Assembly: GCF_003814555.1 (NCBI RefSeq)
Contig: NZ_RKQN01000003.1
Coordinates: forward strand, 169,611-233,610
DNA length: 64,000 nt
From: Vulcaniibacterium tengchongense
GTDB lineage: Bacteria; Pseudomonadota; Gammaproteobacteria; Xanthomonadales; Xanthomonadaceae
Direction of reading: 5' to 3'
Part shown: positions 40,751-50,926 of the stretch, piece after piece
Numbering within the stretch: the stretch's first letter is position 1
How the letters are laid out: each line of letters opens with the position of its first letter
Notes under the pieces: model-generated
Databases searched by the model: none
What the model was told of the DNA's origin: nothing
Seen by the model: only the letters and a program-made list of their open reading frames with translations
Program-made: the position numbers and the translations under genes

Positions 40751-41722
40751 ATGAACGCCACCGCCTTTCCCGTCCCCGCCTCGACCGACCGCGACGTCAA
40801 GGACGCGCGCGCCGACCGCGGCTTCCGCTGGCTGGTCACCGCCGCCGGCGTGTTCGTGCTGGTTTCGCTGGCCGCCGCCGCGCTGTCGATGCTGTGGGGC
40901 GGGCGCGAGGCCTTCGCCAAGTTCGGCATCGCCTTCCTGTGGACCGACGCCTGGGATCCGGTCGGTCTGAACTTCGGCGCGCTGGTGCCGATCTACGGCA
41001 CCCTGGTCACCGCCCTGATCGCGATGCTGATCGCGGTGCCGGTGAGTTTCGGCATCGCCATGTTCCTGACCGAGATCGCGCCGAAATGGCTGCGCGGGCC
41101 GATCGGCTCGGCGATCGAGCTGCTCGCCGGCATTCCCTCGATCATCTACGGCATGTGGGGCCTGTTCGTGCTGGTGCCGTACCTGAGCGAGCACGTGTAT
41201 CCCTGGGTCGACGCGCACCTGGGCCAGCTGCCGCTGGTCGGCACCCTGTTCGCCGGGCCGCCGCTCGGGCTGGGCATGGGCACCGCCGGCCTGGTGCTGG
41301 CGATCATGGTGATCCCGTTCATCGCCTCGGTGATGCGCGAGGTCTTCCTGACCGTGCCGGGGCGGCTGAAGGAGTCGGCCTACGCGCTCGGCTCGACCCG
41401 CTGGGAAGTGGTCTGGGACGTGGTCCTGCCCTACACCCGCTCGGCGGTGATCGGCGGCATCTTCCTCGGCCTGGGCCGCGCCCTCGGCGAGACCATGGCG
41501 GTGACCTTCGTGCTCGGCAACGCGCACGAGCTGACCGCGTCGCTGCTGATGCCCGGCAACTCGATCGCCGCGACCATCGCCAACGAATTCTCCGAAGCCG
41601 ATTCGGACATGTACCGCTCGGCGCTGATCGCGCTCGGCTTCGTCCTGTTCCTGGTCACCTTCGTGGTGCTGGCGGCGGCGCGGCTGATGCTGCGCCAGCT
41701 GTCGAAGAAGGAGGGCAACTGA
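40751..41722 (+). CDS. pstC: Phosphate ABC transporter permease PstC
   Basis: This 323-residue inner-membrane permease has six to seven hydrophobic segments and the EAA-type cytoplasmic loop around LKESAYALGSTRWEVVWDVVLP. The family motifs AGIPSIIYGMWG and LGRALGETMAV are present. It forms the channel with PstA. The stop overlaps the pstA start (TGATG). Confidence 0.97.
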   Translation: MNATAFPVPASTDRDVKDARADRGFRWLVTAAGVFVLVSLAAAALSMLWGGREAFAKFGIAFLWTDAWDPVGLNFGALVPIYGTLVTALIAMLIAVPVSFGIAMFLTEIAPKWLRGPIGSAIELLAGIPSIIYGMWGLFVLVPYLSEHVYPWVDAHLGQLPLVGTLFAGPPLGLGMGTAGLVLAIMVIPFIASVMREVFLTVPGRLKESAYALGSTRWEVVWDVVLPYTRSAVIGGIFLGLGRALGETMAVTFVLGNAHELTASLLMPGNSIAATIANEFSEADSDMYRSALIALGFVLFLVTFVVLAAARLMLRQLSKKEGN

Positions 41723-42573
41723 TGAGCGCCTCGCTGTACGGCTACCGCCGCGCCAAGAACCTCGTCGCGCAAGGGCTGGCGATCCTGGCCACCGCGTTCG
41801 GCCTGTTCTGGCTGGTATGGATCGTCTGGACCACGCTGAGCAAGGGCCTGGCTTCGATCAACCCGGACCTGTTCACCAAGATGACCCCGCCGCCCGGCGA
41901 CGAGGGCGGCATGCTCAACGCGTTCTTCGGCAGCGCGACGATGAGCCTGCTGGGCATCGCCATGGGCGCGCCGATCGGCGTGCTCGCCGGCACCTTCCTC
42001 GCCGAGTACTCGCAGAAGAGCTGGATCGGCAACACCGTGCGCTTCGTCAACGACATCCTGCTGTCGGCGCCGTCGATCGTGCTCGGCCTGTTCGTCTACA
42101 CCCTGGTGGTGGCGCAGATGGGCCACTTCTCCGCGCTGGCCGGCGCGATCGCCCTGGCCTTCATCGTCCTGCCGGTGGTGGTGCGCACCACCGACGAGAT
42201 GCTGCAACTGGTGCCGACGCAGATGCGCGAGGCCGCGCTGTCGCTGGGCGTGCCGCAATGGAAGGTGATCGTGCAGGTGCTGTACCGCTCCTCGCTGCCG
42301 GGCATCGTCACCGGCATCCTGCTGGCGCTGGCCCGCATCTCCGGCGAGACCGCGCCGCTGCTGTTCACCGCGCTCAACAACCAGTACTGGACCACCGACG
42401 TGTTCTCGCCGATGGCGAACGTTCCGGTGGTGATCTTCCAGTACGCGATGAGCCCGTACGAGAGCTGGCACACCCTGGCCTGGGCCGGCGCCTTCGTCCT
42501 CACCCTGTTCGTGCTCTGCGTCAGCCTGCTGGCGCGCGCGATCGTGCTGCGCAACAAGATCAGCCATGACTGA
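41722..42573 (+). CDS. pstA: Phosphate ABC transporter permease PstA
   Basis: This 283-residue partner of PstC has six hydrophobic segments, [21 protein letters not shown] and the EAA loop [20 protein letters not shown], then [14 protein letters not shown]. Its start overlaps the end of pstC by a base and its end overlaps pstB by 8 bases, so expression is coupled. Confidence 0.97.
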   Translation: MSASLYGYRRAKNLVAQGLAILATAFGLFWLVWIVWTTLSKGLASINPDLFTKMTPPPGDEGGMLNAFFGSATMSLLGIAMGAPIGVLAGTFLAEYSQKSWIGNTVRFVNDILLSAPSIVLGLFVYTLVVAQMGHFSALAGAIALAFIVLPVVVRTTDEMLQLVPTQMREAALSLGVPQWKVIVQVLYRSSLPGIVTGILLALARISGETAPLLFTALNNQYWTTDVFSPMANVPVVIFQYAMSPYESWHTLAWAGAFVLTLFVLCVSLLARAIVLRNKISHD

Positions 42574-43417
42574 CCTCTCGACCCCTTCCCTCGCCCGGAA
42601 CCCGGCCATGAACGACGCCCGCCTCGCGGTCGCCACTCCCGAGCGCGCGCCCGCCGCGGCCGCGCCGGTCAAGCTGTCGGCGCGCGACCTGAACTTCTAT
42701 TACGACAAGTTCCACGCGCTCAAGGACATCAACCTCGACATCCCGGAAAAGCGCGTCACCGCGCTGATCGGCCCGTCGGGCTGCGGCAAGTCGACCCTGC
42801 TGCGCATCTTCAACCGCATCTACGCCTTGTACCCGAAGCTGGAGGCCCGGGGCGAGGTGCTGCTGGACGGCGAGAACATCCTCGACCCGAAGTACCCGAT
42901 GAACCGGCTGCGCAGCAAGGTCGGCATGGTGTTCCAGAAGCCGGTGCCGTTCCCGATGACGATCTACGAGAACATCGCCTACGGCATCCGCCACCACGAG
43001 CGCCTGTCGAAGAGCGAGATGAACGACCGGGTCGAGCAGGCGCTGCGCCAGGGCGCGCTGTGGGACGAGGTCAAGGACAAGCTGGGCCAGAGCGCGCTCG
43101 GCCTGTCCGGCGGCCAGCAGCAGCGCCTGTGCATCGCCCGCGCGGTGGCGCTGCGCCCCGACGTGCTGCTGCTGGACGAGCCGACCTCGGCGCTGGACCC
43201 GATCTCGACCGGCCGCATCGAGCAGCTGATCGAGGAGCTGAAGCAGAACTACACGATCGCCATCGTCACCCACAACATGCAGCAGGCCGCGCGCGTGTCC
43301 GACTTCACCGCCTTCATGTACCTGGGCGACCTGATCGAGCACGGCCCGACCGAGGTGATCTTCTCCAACCCGACCAAGCAGCAGACCGAAGACTACATCA
43401 CCGGTCGCTTCGGCTGA
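42566..43417 (+). CDS. pstB: Phosphate ABC transporter ATPase PstB
   Basis: This 283-residue ABC ATPase drives phosphate import. It shows Walker [10 protein letters not shown] (about 71-79), Q-loop [21 protein letters not shown], signature [14 protein letters not shown] and Walker [13 protein letters not shown]. The first 35 residues are an Ala/Pro-rich lead; an alternative start at 42608 would shorten it by 14 residues. It follows pstA with an overlap. Confidence 0.97.
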   Translation: MTDLSTPSLARNPAMNDARLAVATPERAPAAAAPVKLSARDLNFYYDKFHALKDINLDIPEKRVTALIGPSGCGKSTLLRIFNRIYALYPKLEARGEVLLDGENILDPKYPMNRLRSKVGMVFQKPVPFPMTIYENIAYGIRHHERLSKSEMNDRVEQALRQGALWDEVKDKLGQSALGLSGGQQQRLCIARAVALRPDVLLLDEPTSALDPISTGRIEQLIEELKQNYTIAIVTHNMQQAARVSDFTAFMYLGDLIEHGPTEVIFSNPTKQQTEDYITGRFG

Positions 43418-43514
43418 CGCGGGCCGCTCGCGCGGGCCGGAGCAGTCGGAGCCGGCGGTACGCGCCAGGGACGCACCGAAGCCTTCGCAAGGCGCCAACG
43501 GACAAACACAGCCC

Positions 43515-44225
43515 ATGAGCACCCAGATGCACGACCACATCGTGAAGAGCTACGACGAAGAGCAGCGGCGCCTGCTGAACGAAACCCTGCGCATGGGCGA
43601 GATGGCCGCTTCGCAGCTGGAGGCCGCGCTGGACGTGGTCCAGCGCCGCGACGACCGCGCCGCCGAGCGCATCATCGCCAACGACGAGGCGATCGACGCG
43701 CTCGAGCAGGAGATCAGCCACGACGTGATGAAGCTGGCGCTGCGCGGGCCGATGGCGCGCGACCTGCGCGAGATCCTCGCCGCGATCCGGATCGCGTCCG
43801 ACATCGAGCGCGTCGGCGACTACGCCGCGAACGTGGCCAAGCGCTCGATGGCGCTGAACCTGGCGCCGCCGCTGCCGCACGTCAGCGGCCTGCACGCGAT
43901 CGGCACGCTGGCGGTGCAGCAGGTGCGCGACGTGCTCGCCGCCTACCGCGACAACGACGTCGAGCGGGCCCGGCGCGTGCGCGCGCGCGACGCCGACCTC
44001 GACGTCGCCTACACCGCGCTGTTCCGCGAACTGCTGACCTACATGATGGAGGACGCGCGCAGCATCACGCCGTGCACGCACCTGCTGTTCATGGCCAAGA
44101 ACATCGAGCGCATCGGCGACCACGCCACCAACATCGCCGAGAACGTGTGGTTCCTGGTCAAGGGCGACGACCACCTGCCGCCGCGCGAGAAGCGCGACGA
44201 GAGCAATACCGCGACCGGTCCCTGA
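43515..44225 (+). CDS. phoU: Phosphate signalling regulator PhoU
   Basis: This 236-residue, all-helical protein has the two PhoU repeats with the conserved E/DRxGDYAxNVAKR and ERIGDHATNIAENV metal-binding motifs. PhoU links PstB activity to the PhoR sensor and limits phosphate uptake. It closes the pst operon; phoB and phoR are not in the window. Confidence 0.96.
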   Translation: MSTQMHDHIVKSYDEEQRRLLNETLRMGEMAASQLEAALDVVQRRDDRAAERIIANDEAIDALEQEISHDVMKLALRGPMARDLREILAAIRIASDIERVGDYAANVAKRSMALNLAPPLPHVSGLHAIGTLAVQQVRDVLAAYRDNDVERARRVRARDADLDVAYTALFRELLTYMMEDARSITPCTHLLFMAKNIERIGDHATNIAENVWFLVKGDDHLPPREKRDESNTATGP

Positions 44226-44811
44226 CCGCCGCCTGTCGGTTCCCGGCAGGACGCCCCCTGGGTTGCACGCATCGGGCCGGCCGCCACGAGGCGGCCGCGT
44301 TCGTTTCCCGCGTTCGTTGGTTCCCCCACCCGTCCGCGCGCGCGCCTCCAGCGCTGCCGCACGCCCATCCACGGCTTCTGCGTCGACGCCCGATGCCGGC
44401 GCGCCTGCGCTGCGTCGCAACATGCGCCCAAGCTGAACGGATCCCGCATCCGCTCGGCCTGGCCGGGCTCTTTCCCGCCCGCCCTGCCTCTTGGGGGATG
44501 TGATTGCCGGCGCGCCGCGCCATCATCGGCGCAGGAGGACCGCTCATGCCGCATGCCGCACCGCCGCCCGGGCGCGATCCGCAGGCCGCCACGCCGGATC
44601 GTTGCCGGAACTCCATCGTGGGGATCGGCTGCGCGCTCGCGCGGGCGCGGCCCGCGGCGGCGTCGCCGGGCGGCCGCGGCCGGGACGCGAAGCGAAGGCC
44701 GCCCGCCCCGCTTCCCGGCCGCCCGCGCATGCCCGCGCCGCCGAATCCCCTTCCGGCCCGATCTTCGGCGCCGCCCCCGCGGGACATCCCGCCCTCAACC
44801 GGAGTACACCC
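44226..44811. other. Intergenic region between phoU and the HvfA-like gene
   Basis: About 590 bases without a gene I can support. GGCCGCC-ACGA-GGCGGCC (44279-44296), followed by GCGTTCGTTT, may be a weak phoU terminator. An AGGAGG before ATG 44547 opens a frame that runs into the next gene out of frame and has no protein-like character. Confidence 0.5.
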
Positions 44812-45198
44812 ATGTCGAATCACAGCAAGTCCGCTACGTTCGCCCTCGGCGCCGCCCTGGCCGGCGGCCTCGCCCTGTCCTCGTCGGCGTTCGCGATGAC
44901 CGACCTGGCCGGCGGCTACATGCTCGGCGCGGCCGACCAGGCGGCCAAGGCCGCGGAAGGCAAGTGCGGCGAGGGCAAGTGCGGCGTCGAGAAGATGGAC
45001 ACCGACAAGGACGGCCGGGTCTCGCAGGCCGAGTTCGCCGCGGCCCACGACGGCGACGCCAGCAAGTTCGCCGGCCACGACGCCGACGGCGACGGCTTCC
45101 TCAGCGCGGACGAGCTGAAGGCCAAGGCCGGCAAGCGCGCCGACAAGGCCGGCATGGAAGGCAAGTGCGGCGAGGGCAAGTGCGGCGGAATGGCGTAA
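44812..45198 (+). CDS. HvfA-like RiPP metallophore precursor with two EF-hand loops
   Basis: This 128-residue exported protein has a signal peptide (about 1-28). Two EGKCG motifs (49-58: C52, C57) follow it and two more (116-125: C119, C124) stand near the C-terminus. Between them lie two canonical EF-hand loops, [12 protein letters not shown] (63-74) and [12 protein letters not shown] (90-101). EGKCG cysteines are the sites that MNIO enzymes convert into oxazolone/thioamide or thiooxazole groups binding copper (HvfA/bufferin-type families). The downstream DUF692 and DUF2063 genes make this assignment firm. The EF-hand core is unlike the minimal HvfA and suggests calcium or a second metal. 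Confidence 0.88.
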   Translation: MSNHSKSATFALGAALAGGLALSSSAFAMTDLAGGYMLGAADQAAKAAEGKCGEGKCGVEKMDTDKDGRVSQAEFAAAHDGDASKFAGHDADGDGFLSADELKAKAGKRADKAGMEGKCGEGKCGGMA

Positions 45199-45235
45199 TC
45201 GCCGGTTTTCGCGCGCCGCAGTGCGCGATCCGCGG

Positions 45236-45259
45236 CCTCCCCCTGCCCGCAGGGGGAGG
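45236..45259 (+). promoter_or_regulatory. Hairpin between precursor and MNIO genes
   Basis: CCTCCCCCTG-CCCG-CAGGGGGAGG is a 10-bp perfect stem with no T-run after it. It lies 38 bases past the precursor stop. It may slow read-through or protect the 3' end of precursor mRNA, giving more precursor than enzyme. Confidence 0.5.
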
Positions 45260-45373
45260 TTGCGCGAATACGAGGAGCGCGCCGATGCCGCCCCGGCAGG
45301 CCTGCCCGGGCCGCATCGTGCACGATGCGCACGCGCGCCTTGCCACAGACGGGCAACGTTCTCCCCCGGCGAC

Positions 45374-46225
45374 ATGACCTTTCCGCTTGCTGCCACCGCC
45401 GCCGGCCTGGGCCTGCGCCGCGCCCTGCTCGGCCCGCTGCGCGCCGCCGCGCCGGGCGACTACGACTTCCTGGAATGCGCGCCGGAGAACTGGATCGGCG
45501 TCGGCGGGCCGCTCGGCGAGGCGCTGGCCGAGCTGGCGGCGCGGGTGCCGCTGGTCTGCCATGGGCTGTCGCTGTCGCTGGGCGGTTTCGCGCCGCTGGA
45601 CGAGGCCTTTCTCGCCCAGGTGCGGCGGTTCCTCGACCGCCATCGCGTCGCCCTGTACAGCGAGCACCTGAGCTACTGCGCCGACGACGGCCAGCTGTAC
45701 GACCTGCTGCCGATCCCGTTCACCGAGGAGGCGGTGCGCCACGTCGCCGCGCGCATCCGCCGCACCCAGGACCTGCTCGGCCGCCGCATCGCGGTGGAGA
45801 ACGTGTCCTACTACGCCGCGCCGCACCAGGCGATGGCCGAGATCGACTTCCTCAACGCAGTGCTGGCCGAGGCCGACTGCGACCTGCTGCTGGACGTCAA
45901 CAACGTCTACGTCAACGCGGTCAACCACCGCTACGACCCGCGCGATTACCTCGCCGCGCTGCCGGGCGAACGCATCGCCTACCTGCACGTGGCCGGGCAC
46001 TACGACGAAGCCGAGGACCTGAAGGTCGACACCCACGGCGCGCCGGTCAAGGACGCGGTGTGGGGCCTGCTGGCGGAAACCTACCGCCGCTTCGGCCCGC
46101 GCCCGACCCTGCTCGAGCGCGACTTCAACTTCCCGCCCTACGCCGAACTGCTCGACGAACTCGCGGTCGTCCGCCGCCTGCTCGCCCGGGCGGCGCCCGC
46201 GGCCGCGCGCCATGCCCATGCCTGA
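45374..46225 (+). CDS. MNIO (DUF692) peptide-modifying enzyme, HvfB-like
   Basis: This 283-residue TIM-barrel multinuclear iron oxidase shows the family metal-site pattern: E38 (ECAPENW), H63 (CHGLSLSLG), H98 (SEHLSY), E142 (VENVSYY), D174 ([11 protein letters not shown]), H205 and H209 (LHVAGH), D219/H221 (DTHG) and E248. These enzymes oxidise cysteines of their precursor peptide. It lies between an EGKCG precursor and a DUF2063 gene, the usual trio. ATG 45374 is chosen by length and family start; no strong ribosome site is visible. It overlaps the next gene by 14 bases. Confidence 0.92.
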   Translation: MTFPLAATAAGLGLRRALLGPLRAAAPGDYDFLECAPENWIGVGGPLGEALAELAARVPLVCHGLSLSLGGFAPLDEAFLAQVRRFLDRHRVALYSEHLSYCADDGQLYDLLPIPFTEEAVRHVAARIRRTQDLLGRRIAVENVSYYAAPHQAMAEIDFLNAVLAEADCDLLLDVNNVYVNAVNHRYDPRDYLAALPGERIAYLHVAGHYDEAEDLKVDTHGAPVKDAVWGLLAETYRRFGPRPTLLERDFNFPPYAELLDELAVVRRLLARAAPAAARHAHA

Positions 46226-46964
46226 CGCGCCCGAGCGCCTGCGCGCGCAGCAGCTCGAACTGACCCGGCACCTGCGCGATCCGGCAAACGCGCCCGCGCC
46301 CGCCGGCGTCGAGGAACGGCGCCTGGCCGTCTACCGCGAACTGCTGTTCAACAACATCGAAGGCTTGCTCGCCGGGAATTTTCCGGTGATCCGCCGCCTG
46401 CTCGGCGAGGAATGGCCGGCGCTGGCGCGCGCGTTCTACCGCGACCACCGCTGCCGCACCCCGCTGTTCCCGGAGATCGCGCGCGAATTCCTGCGCTACC
46501 TCGAAGGGCGCGAGGACCTGCGCCCGCCGTTCCTGGCCGAGCTGGCGCATTACGAATGGGTCGAGCTGGCGCTGCAGATCGCCGAGGCCGCGCCGCCGCG
46601 CGACGGCGCCTGCGATCCGCTCGAGGGCGTGCCGCGGCGGTCGCCGCTGGCCTGGCCGCTGGCCTACCGTTGGCCGGTGCACCGCATCGGCCCGGACTAC
46701 CGGCCGGACGCGCCGCCGCAGGCGCCGACCCTGCTGCTGGCGCGCCGCCAGGCCGACGGCGCGGTGCGCTTCTCCGAGTTGAGCCCGCTCGCGTTCCGCC
46801 TGCTCGAACGCCTGGACCAGGCGCCCGCGTCGAGCGGCCGCGAGCAGTTGCTGGCGCTCGCGCGCGAGGCCGGCATCGAGGCCGGCGCCGGCTATCTCGC
46901 GCAAGGCTCGGCGCTGTTGCGGCAGATGCGCGAGGCCGGCGTCATCGCGTACGCGCCGGCCTGA
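46212..46964 (+). CDS. DUF2063 putative DNA-binding domain protein, HvfC-like
   Basis: This 250-residue protein has an N-terminal DUF2063 domain (about 8-105: [29 protein letters not shown]) and a C-terminal winged-like part ending in [12 protein letters not shown]. In MNIO clusters this protein binds the precursor leader and presents it to the DUF692 enzyme, despite its old name. The start overlaps the MNIO gene; a second ATG at 46218 is equally possible. No DoxX-type HvfE gene follows. Confidence 0.9.
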   Translation: MPMPDAPERLRAQQLELTRHLRDPANAPAPAGVEERRLAVYRELLFNNIEGLLAGNFPVIRRLLGEEWPALARAFYRDHRCRTPLFPEIAREFLRYLEGREDLRPPFLAELAHYEWVELALQIAEAAPPRDGACDPLEGVPRRSPLAWPLAYRWPVHRIGPDYRPDAPPQAPTLLLARRQADGAVRFSELSPLAFRLLERLDQAPASSGREQLLALAREAGIEAGAGYLAQGSALLRQMREAGVIAYAPA

Positions 46965-47025
46965 GCCGGCGCTCCCGGCGTGCCGCGCCACTCGCCGCCG
47001 CGGCGGCGTCTGCTAGGCTTTCCGC

Positions 47026-47664
47026 ATGCACAGCCCCGATGCCGTCGCCGCCGCCCCGTCGCCGTTGTCCCTGCGTTTCCGCGGCTTCCTGCCGGTGGTG
47101 GTCGACGTGGAGACCGGGGGCTTCGACTGGAATCGCCACGCCCTGCTGGAGATCGCGGCGGCGCCGATCGACCTCGACGCGGACGGCCGGCTGGTGGTCG
47201 GCGAGATCGTCAGCACCCACGTGGTGCCGGCCCCCGGCACCGAGATCGACCCGAAGTCGCTGGAGATCACCGGCATCGACATCGACCATCCGTTCCGCGA
47301 CGCCAAGCCGGAGCGGGCCGCGCTGGACATCGTGTTCGCGCCGGTGCGCGCCGCGCTGAAGAAGCACGGCTGCCAGCGCGCGATCCTGGTCGGGCACAAC
47401 GCCCATTTCGACCTGAACTTCCTCAACGCCGCGGTCGCGCGCAGCGGCCACAAGCGCAATCCGTTCCATCCGTTCAGCGTGTTCGACACCGTGAGCCTGG
47501 CGGGCGTGGCCTACGGCCAGACCGTGCTCGCGCGCGCGGTGCAGGCCGCCGGGCTGGAGTGGAACGGCGCCGAGGCGCACTCGGCGGTCTACGACACCGA
47601 GCGCACCGCGCAGCTGTTCTGCAAGATCGTCAACGCTTGGCCGCCGGCGCGGCCTGCGGCGTAG
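47026..47664 (+). CDS. rnt: Ribonuclease T
   Basis: This 212-residue DEDDh exonuclease trims the 3' ends of tRNA and other stable RNAs. It has DVETGGF (motif I), [11 protein letters not shown] (motif II) and [14 protein letters not shown] (motif III). The N-terminus is about ten residues longer than usual. Its 3' end overlaps the convergent CoA-transferase gene by 35 bases. Confidence 0.95.
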   Translation: MHSPDAVAAAPSPLSLRFRGFLPVVVDVETGGFDWNRHALLEIAAAPIDLDADGRLVVGEIVSTHVVPAPGTEIDPKSLEITGIDIDHPFRDAKPERAALDIVFAPVRAALKKHGCQRAILVGHNAHFDLNFLNAAVARSGHKRNPFHPFSVFDTVSLAGVAYGQTVLARAVQAAGLEWNGAEAHSAVYDTERTAQLFCKIVNAWPPARPAA

Positions 47665-48844
47665 CCGCCTCGGCGCCGTCGCCGACGTATCCGGCGAGCG
47701 CGTCGCTGTCCTGGCCGAAGGTCGGCGCGGCGAACGGCGCCGGGCCGGGCGTGCGGCCGAACTTGATCGGATGGGCGATGCCGCGGTAGCGGCCCACCAG
47801 CGGGTGCTCGAGCGTGGCCAGCATGCCTTCGGCCAGCACCTGCGGATGCTCGAACATGTCCTCGACGCGTCGCGCCGCGGCGCATGGCACCTCGTCGCCG
47901 AACACCGCCTCCCATTCCAGCGCGGTGCGCGCGGCCAGCGCCTCGTGCAGGCGCGGCAGGATCTCGGCGGCGCGCTCGGCGCGCTTGCGCACGGTGTCGT
48001 AGCGCGGGTCCTCGGCCAGGTCGGCGAGGCCGGTCTTCTCGCACAGCGCCTTCCAGAAGCGCGGCGTGTTCGCGGACAGGTAGATGTGGCCCTCGCGCGC
48101 GGGGTGGATGCCAGTGACGCCGCCGGAACGCATGTCGCGGCCGATGTCCGGCGGCTCGCCCTCGGCCCAGATCATCCGCGCCGACTGCATCGCCAGCGCG
48201 CTGCGCAGCAGCGACACGCCAACGTACTGGCCCTCGCCGCTGCGCTCGCGCTCGTACAGCGCCGAAGCCACGCCGGCGGCGACCAGCGCGGCGGCGTAGT
48301 AGTCCACCACCGAGCCGTAGATGATCTCCGGCGGGCCGCCGCGCTTGCCCTGCAGCGCGCACATGCCGGTCATGGTCTGCAGCACCTGGTCGTAGCCGGC
48401 CTTGTCGCGCATCGGCCCGGTCTCGCCGTAGCCGGTCACCGCGCAATAGATCAGGCGCGGGTTGATCCGGCTCAGGCGATCGTAGTCGATGCCCAGGCGC
48501 GGCGGCACCGAGGGGCGGAAGTTGTGCACCAGCACGTCCGCCTCGCGCACCAGGCGCAGCAGCGCCGCCTGGCCGCGCTCGCTCTTCAGGTCCAGGCACA
48601 CGCCGCGCTTGCTGCGGTTGACGCCGAGGAAGGCGCGGCTCTCGGCCTCCAGCGTCGACGGATACTTGCGCAGGTTGTCGCCTTCCGGCGGCTCGACCTT
48701 GATCACCTGCGCGCCCTGGTCGGCGAGCAGCGTGCAGCCGTACGGGCCGGCGATGTAGGCGCTGAGATCCAGCACCTTGACGCCGCTCAGCGGACCGGGC
48801 GGGCCCTCGCGCCGGGCGAGGCTGAAGGGGGAAGCATTGTCCAT
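47630..48844 (-). CDS. CaiB/BaiF-type class III CoA-transferase
   Basis: This 404-residue protein has the family start [38 protein letters not shown], including the catalytic-type Asp region and the GYG motif. It moves CoA between carboxylic acids in the cytosol; the acids here are unknown. ATG 48844 fits the conserved start; the open frame upstream is not conserved. It is the last gene downstream of the arabinosidase operon, and with the CitE-like lyase at 61546 suggests a CoA-thioester catabolic route. Confidence 0.9.
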   Translation of the reverse strand: MDNASPFSLARREGPPGPLSGVKVLDLSAYIAGPYGCTLLADQGAQVIKVEPPEGDNLRKYPSTLEAESRAFLGVNRSKRGVCLDLKSERGQAALLRLVREADVLVHNFRPSVPPRLGIDYDRLSRINPRLIYCAVTGYGETGPMRDKAGYDQVLQTMTGMCALQGKRGGPPEIIYGSVVDYYAAALVAAGVASALYERERSGEGQYVGVSLLRSALAMQSARMIWAEGEPPDIGRDMRSGGVTGIHPAREGHIYLSANTPRFWKALCEKTGLADLAEDPRYDTVRKRAERAAEILPRLHEALAARTALEWEAVFGDEVPCAAARRVEDMFEHPQVLAEGMLATLEHPLVGRYRGIAHPIKFGRTPGPAPFAAPTFGQDSDALAGYVGDGAEAATPQAAPAAKR

Positions 48845-48991
48845 GCGAGCGTGGAATCTGCAGGGCGGACGGGGGGAACGCAGCGAGTCTCGCCCATACG
48901 GGCGCGGGGAAACAGGCGACGAGGATATTTTCTGCGCCCACAATTTCTTGTCTGCGCCGGCCTCGCGCCCGTTCGGGAACGGGAGGCCGCG

Positions 48992-50926
48992 CTACCGCGC
49001 GTCCTCCGGCGGCAACGGCAGCCAGACGAAGCGCCAGGCGCCGTGCGCGCGGCCTCCTGCACGGTAGTACGGCTGCAGGCGCAGCGGCGGGCGGCCTTCG
49101 GCATGCAGCAGCAGGTCGGCGCCCTCGCCCGCGTCGGCCAGCGGCTCGATCCAGGCCTCGCACGGCGCCTGCGGCAGCTTGACCGTCTCCTCGGTCTTGT
49201 AGCCGTCGATCAGGCCGCCCACGGCGTAGACCAACGCGCCGCGCGAGATCGCGGCGTAGTCGTAGCGCAGCACCTCCTGCGCCACGGGCGCGCCGTCCGG
49301 CGCGCGCGATTCCTGCACGTTGCGGTGCGTGCGCCGGTGCAGGCGCGGACGCAGCGGCAGGTCGAACTCGATCGCGTCGCCGGCCCGCCATTCGCGGGCC
49401 ACGCGCAGGTAGCCGTCGTCGCCGGCCTCGGCCGGGACCGGGGTGCCGTTCACCCGCGGTTGGAAACCCTCCGCCCACGCCGGCAGGCGCAGCGCGACCA
49501 CGAACCGCGCCGGCCGCGCCGGCGCGACTTCGATCCGGACCGCGCCGTCGAACGGGTAGCGCGTGCGCTGACGCAGCTCGACCGCGCCGGCCTGCGCCGT
49601 CTCCAGCTGCGCCGTGCCGGGGCCGTACAGGTGGACCCGCACGCCCGCCTCGTCGGCCGCGTAGGCCACGCCGGGCAATTCCTCCAGCGCCATCGCGCCG
49701 CTGGACTTGCAGCAGCGCCAGTAGGTGGTGTGCACGCGCTTGCCGTTGGCGTAGGAGTAGTAGCACCAGTCCTCGCCGTCCGGCGCCTGCGCGCCGATCA
49801 GGTCGTTGTAGGCGGTGCGTTCGATCTCCTCGGCGTAGCGCGCGTGCCCGGTCAGCGCCAGCAGCTCGCGGTTGAGCTGCAGCCAGGCCAGGACCGAGCA
49901 CGTTTCGATGTAGCCCTGCGGCACGAACGCGCCCGGGGCGTTGAACACCTCGCGCGAGCGGTGCGCCACCCCGCCCCACGGCCCGCCGCCGAGGCTGAGA
50001 TGATGCTCGCGGATGTTGCCCCACAGCCGCTCCACCGCCTCGCGGTACTCGGGCTTGCCGGTGGCGCGGTGCAGCTTGAGCACGCCGACCAGGTTCCAGA
50101 TCAGCTGGTAGGCCTTGCCGGTGGCGATCTCCGAGGCGTCGGCGCCGGCCAGCGCGCGCCGCAGCAGGGCCAGCTGCGGCTCGGCGTCGGCCTGGGCGAG
50201 CACGCGCTCGGCCAGGTCGAGGTAGCGGCGCTCGCCGGTGGCGAAGTACAGCTCCACCGCCGGCTCCATCAGCACCGTCGCCGACATGCCGAAATGGTTG
50301 CCCAGCTCGGTGATCGCGATCCCGCCGTCGAGCGTGCGCAGGCACAGGTCGCCGATGCGGCGTGCGGCCTGCAGGTAGCGCGGCTCGGGGATGTGGCGGT
50401 GCGCCTCGAGCAGGCCCAGGACCAGGTAGCTGTGGGTCCACACGTCCCAGGTGCGCAGCGCCGGTTCGCCGTTCCAGCTCACCGGCTTGGGCGGCTGCTT
50501 GCGCATGAAGCGGCGTTCGGGCGCGTAGTTGCCGAGGTAGCCGTCCTCGTCCTGGCGCGAAACCAGGTAGTCGGCGACGCGGCGCACGCTCGCGGCCAGC
50601 GCCGCGTCGCCGCTGCGCGCGGCCGCCTTGGCCGCGGCGTACAGCCACTTGCCGGCGTGCTCGCCGTACCAGTCGCCCTCGTGGTTGCCGCGCACGCGCT
50701 CGGGCGCGAACAGCGCGATCGCCGGGCTGGTCTCGTCGACGATGAAACGGCTCAGCCGGCCGCGCAGGTTGGCGGCCAGTGCATCGCCGAGCGGCCCGTG
50801 CAGTTCCACCTGCCGCGGCAGCGGCGGGCGCAGGCCCGCCGGCCGAGGCACGGCGCCACCGCGTTCGCCGTCGCGGCCGTTCCCTCGTTCCTCGTTGCTC
50901 TTCACGCGTTCCCCTTCATTCGTCAT
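48992..50926 (-). CDS. GH127-type beta-L-arabinofuranosidase
   Basis: This 644-residue glycoside hydrolase of the DUF1680/GH127 family has the zinc and catalytic residues E341 and C343 (YIETCSVLAW) and C405-C406 (YWRCCKSSG), matching Glu-X-Cys and the Cys-Cys pair known from HypBA1. The fold should be an (alpha/alpha)6 barrel with a beta domain. It releases L-arabinofuranose, for instance from hydroxyproline-linked arabinans. No signal peptide is seen, so it may act in the cytosol or leave by another way. Its ATG overlaps the previous stop (ATGA). Confidence 0.88.
   Translation of the reverse strand: MTNEGERVKSNEERGNGRDGERGGAVPRPAGLRPPLPRQVELHGPLGDALAANLRGRLSRFIVDETSPAIALFAPERVRGNHEGDWYGEHAGKWLYAAAKAAARSGDAALAASVRRVADYLVSRQDEDGYLGNYAPERRFMRKQPPKPVSWNGEPALRTWDVWTHSYLVLGLLEAHRHIPEPRYLQAARRIGDLCLRTLDGGIAITELGNHFGMSATVLMEPAVELYFATGERRYLDLAERVLAQADAEPQLALLRRALAGADASEIATGKAYQLIWNLVGVLKLHRATGKPEYREAVERLWGNIREHHLSLGGGPWGGVAHRSREVFNAPGAFVPQGYIETCSVLAWLQLNRELLALTGHARYAEEIERTAYNDLIGAQAPDGEDWCYYSYANGKRVHTTYWRCCKSSGAMALEELPGVAYAADEAGVRVHLYGPGTAQLETAQAGAVELRQRTRYPFDGAVRIEVAPARPARFVVALRLPAWAEGFQPRVNGTPVPAEAGDDGYLRVAREWRAGDAIEFDLPLRPRLHRRTHRNVQESRAPDGAPVAQEVLRYDYAAISRGALVYAVGGLIDGYKTEETVKLPQAPCEAWIEPLADAGEGADLLLHAEGRPPLRLQPYYRAGGRAHGAWRFVWLPLPPEDAR

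Noticed and set aside
44547-44899. Frame with a perfect AGGAGG before the HvfA-like gene
   Set aside because: It runs out of frame into the precursor gene and its Pro/Arg/Ala composition is that of GC-rich noise. The AGGAGG is probably coincidental.
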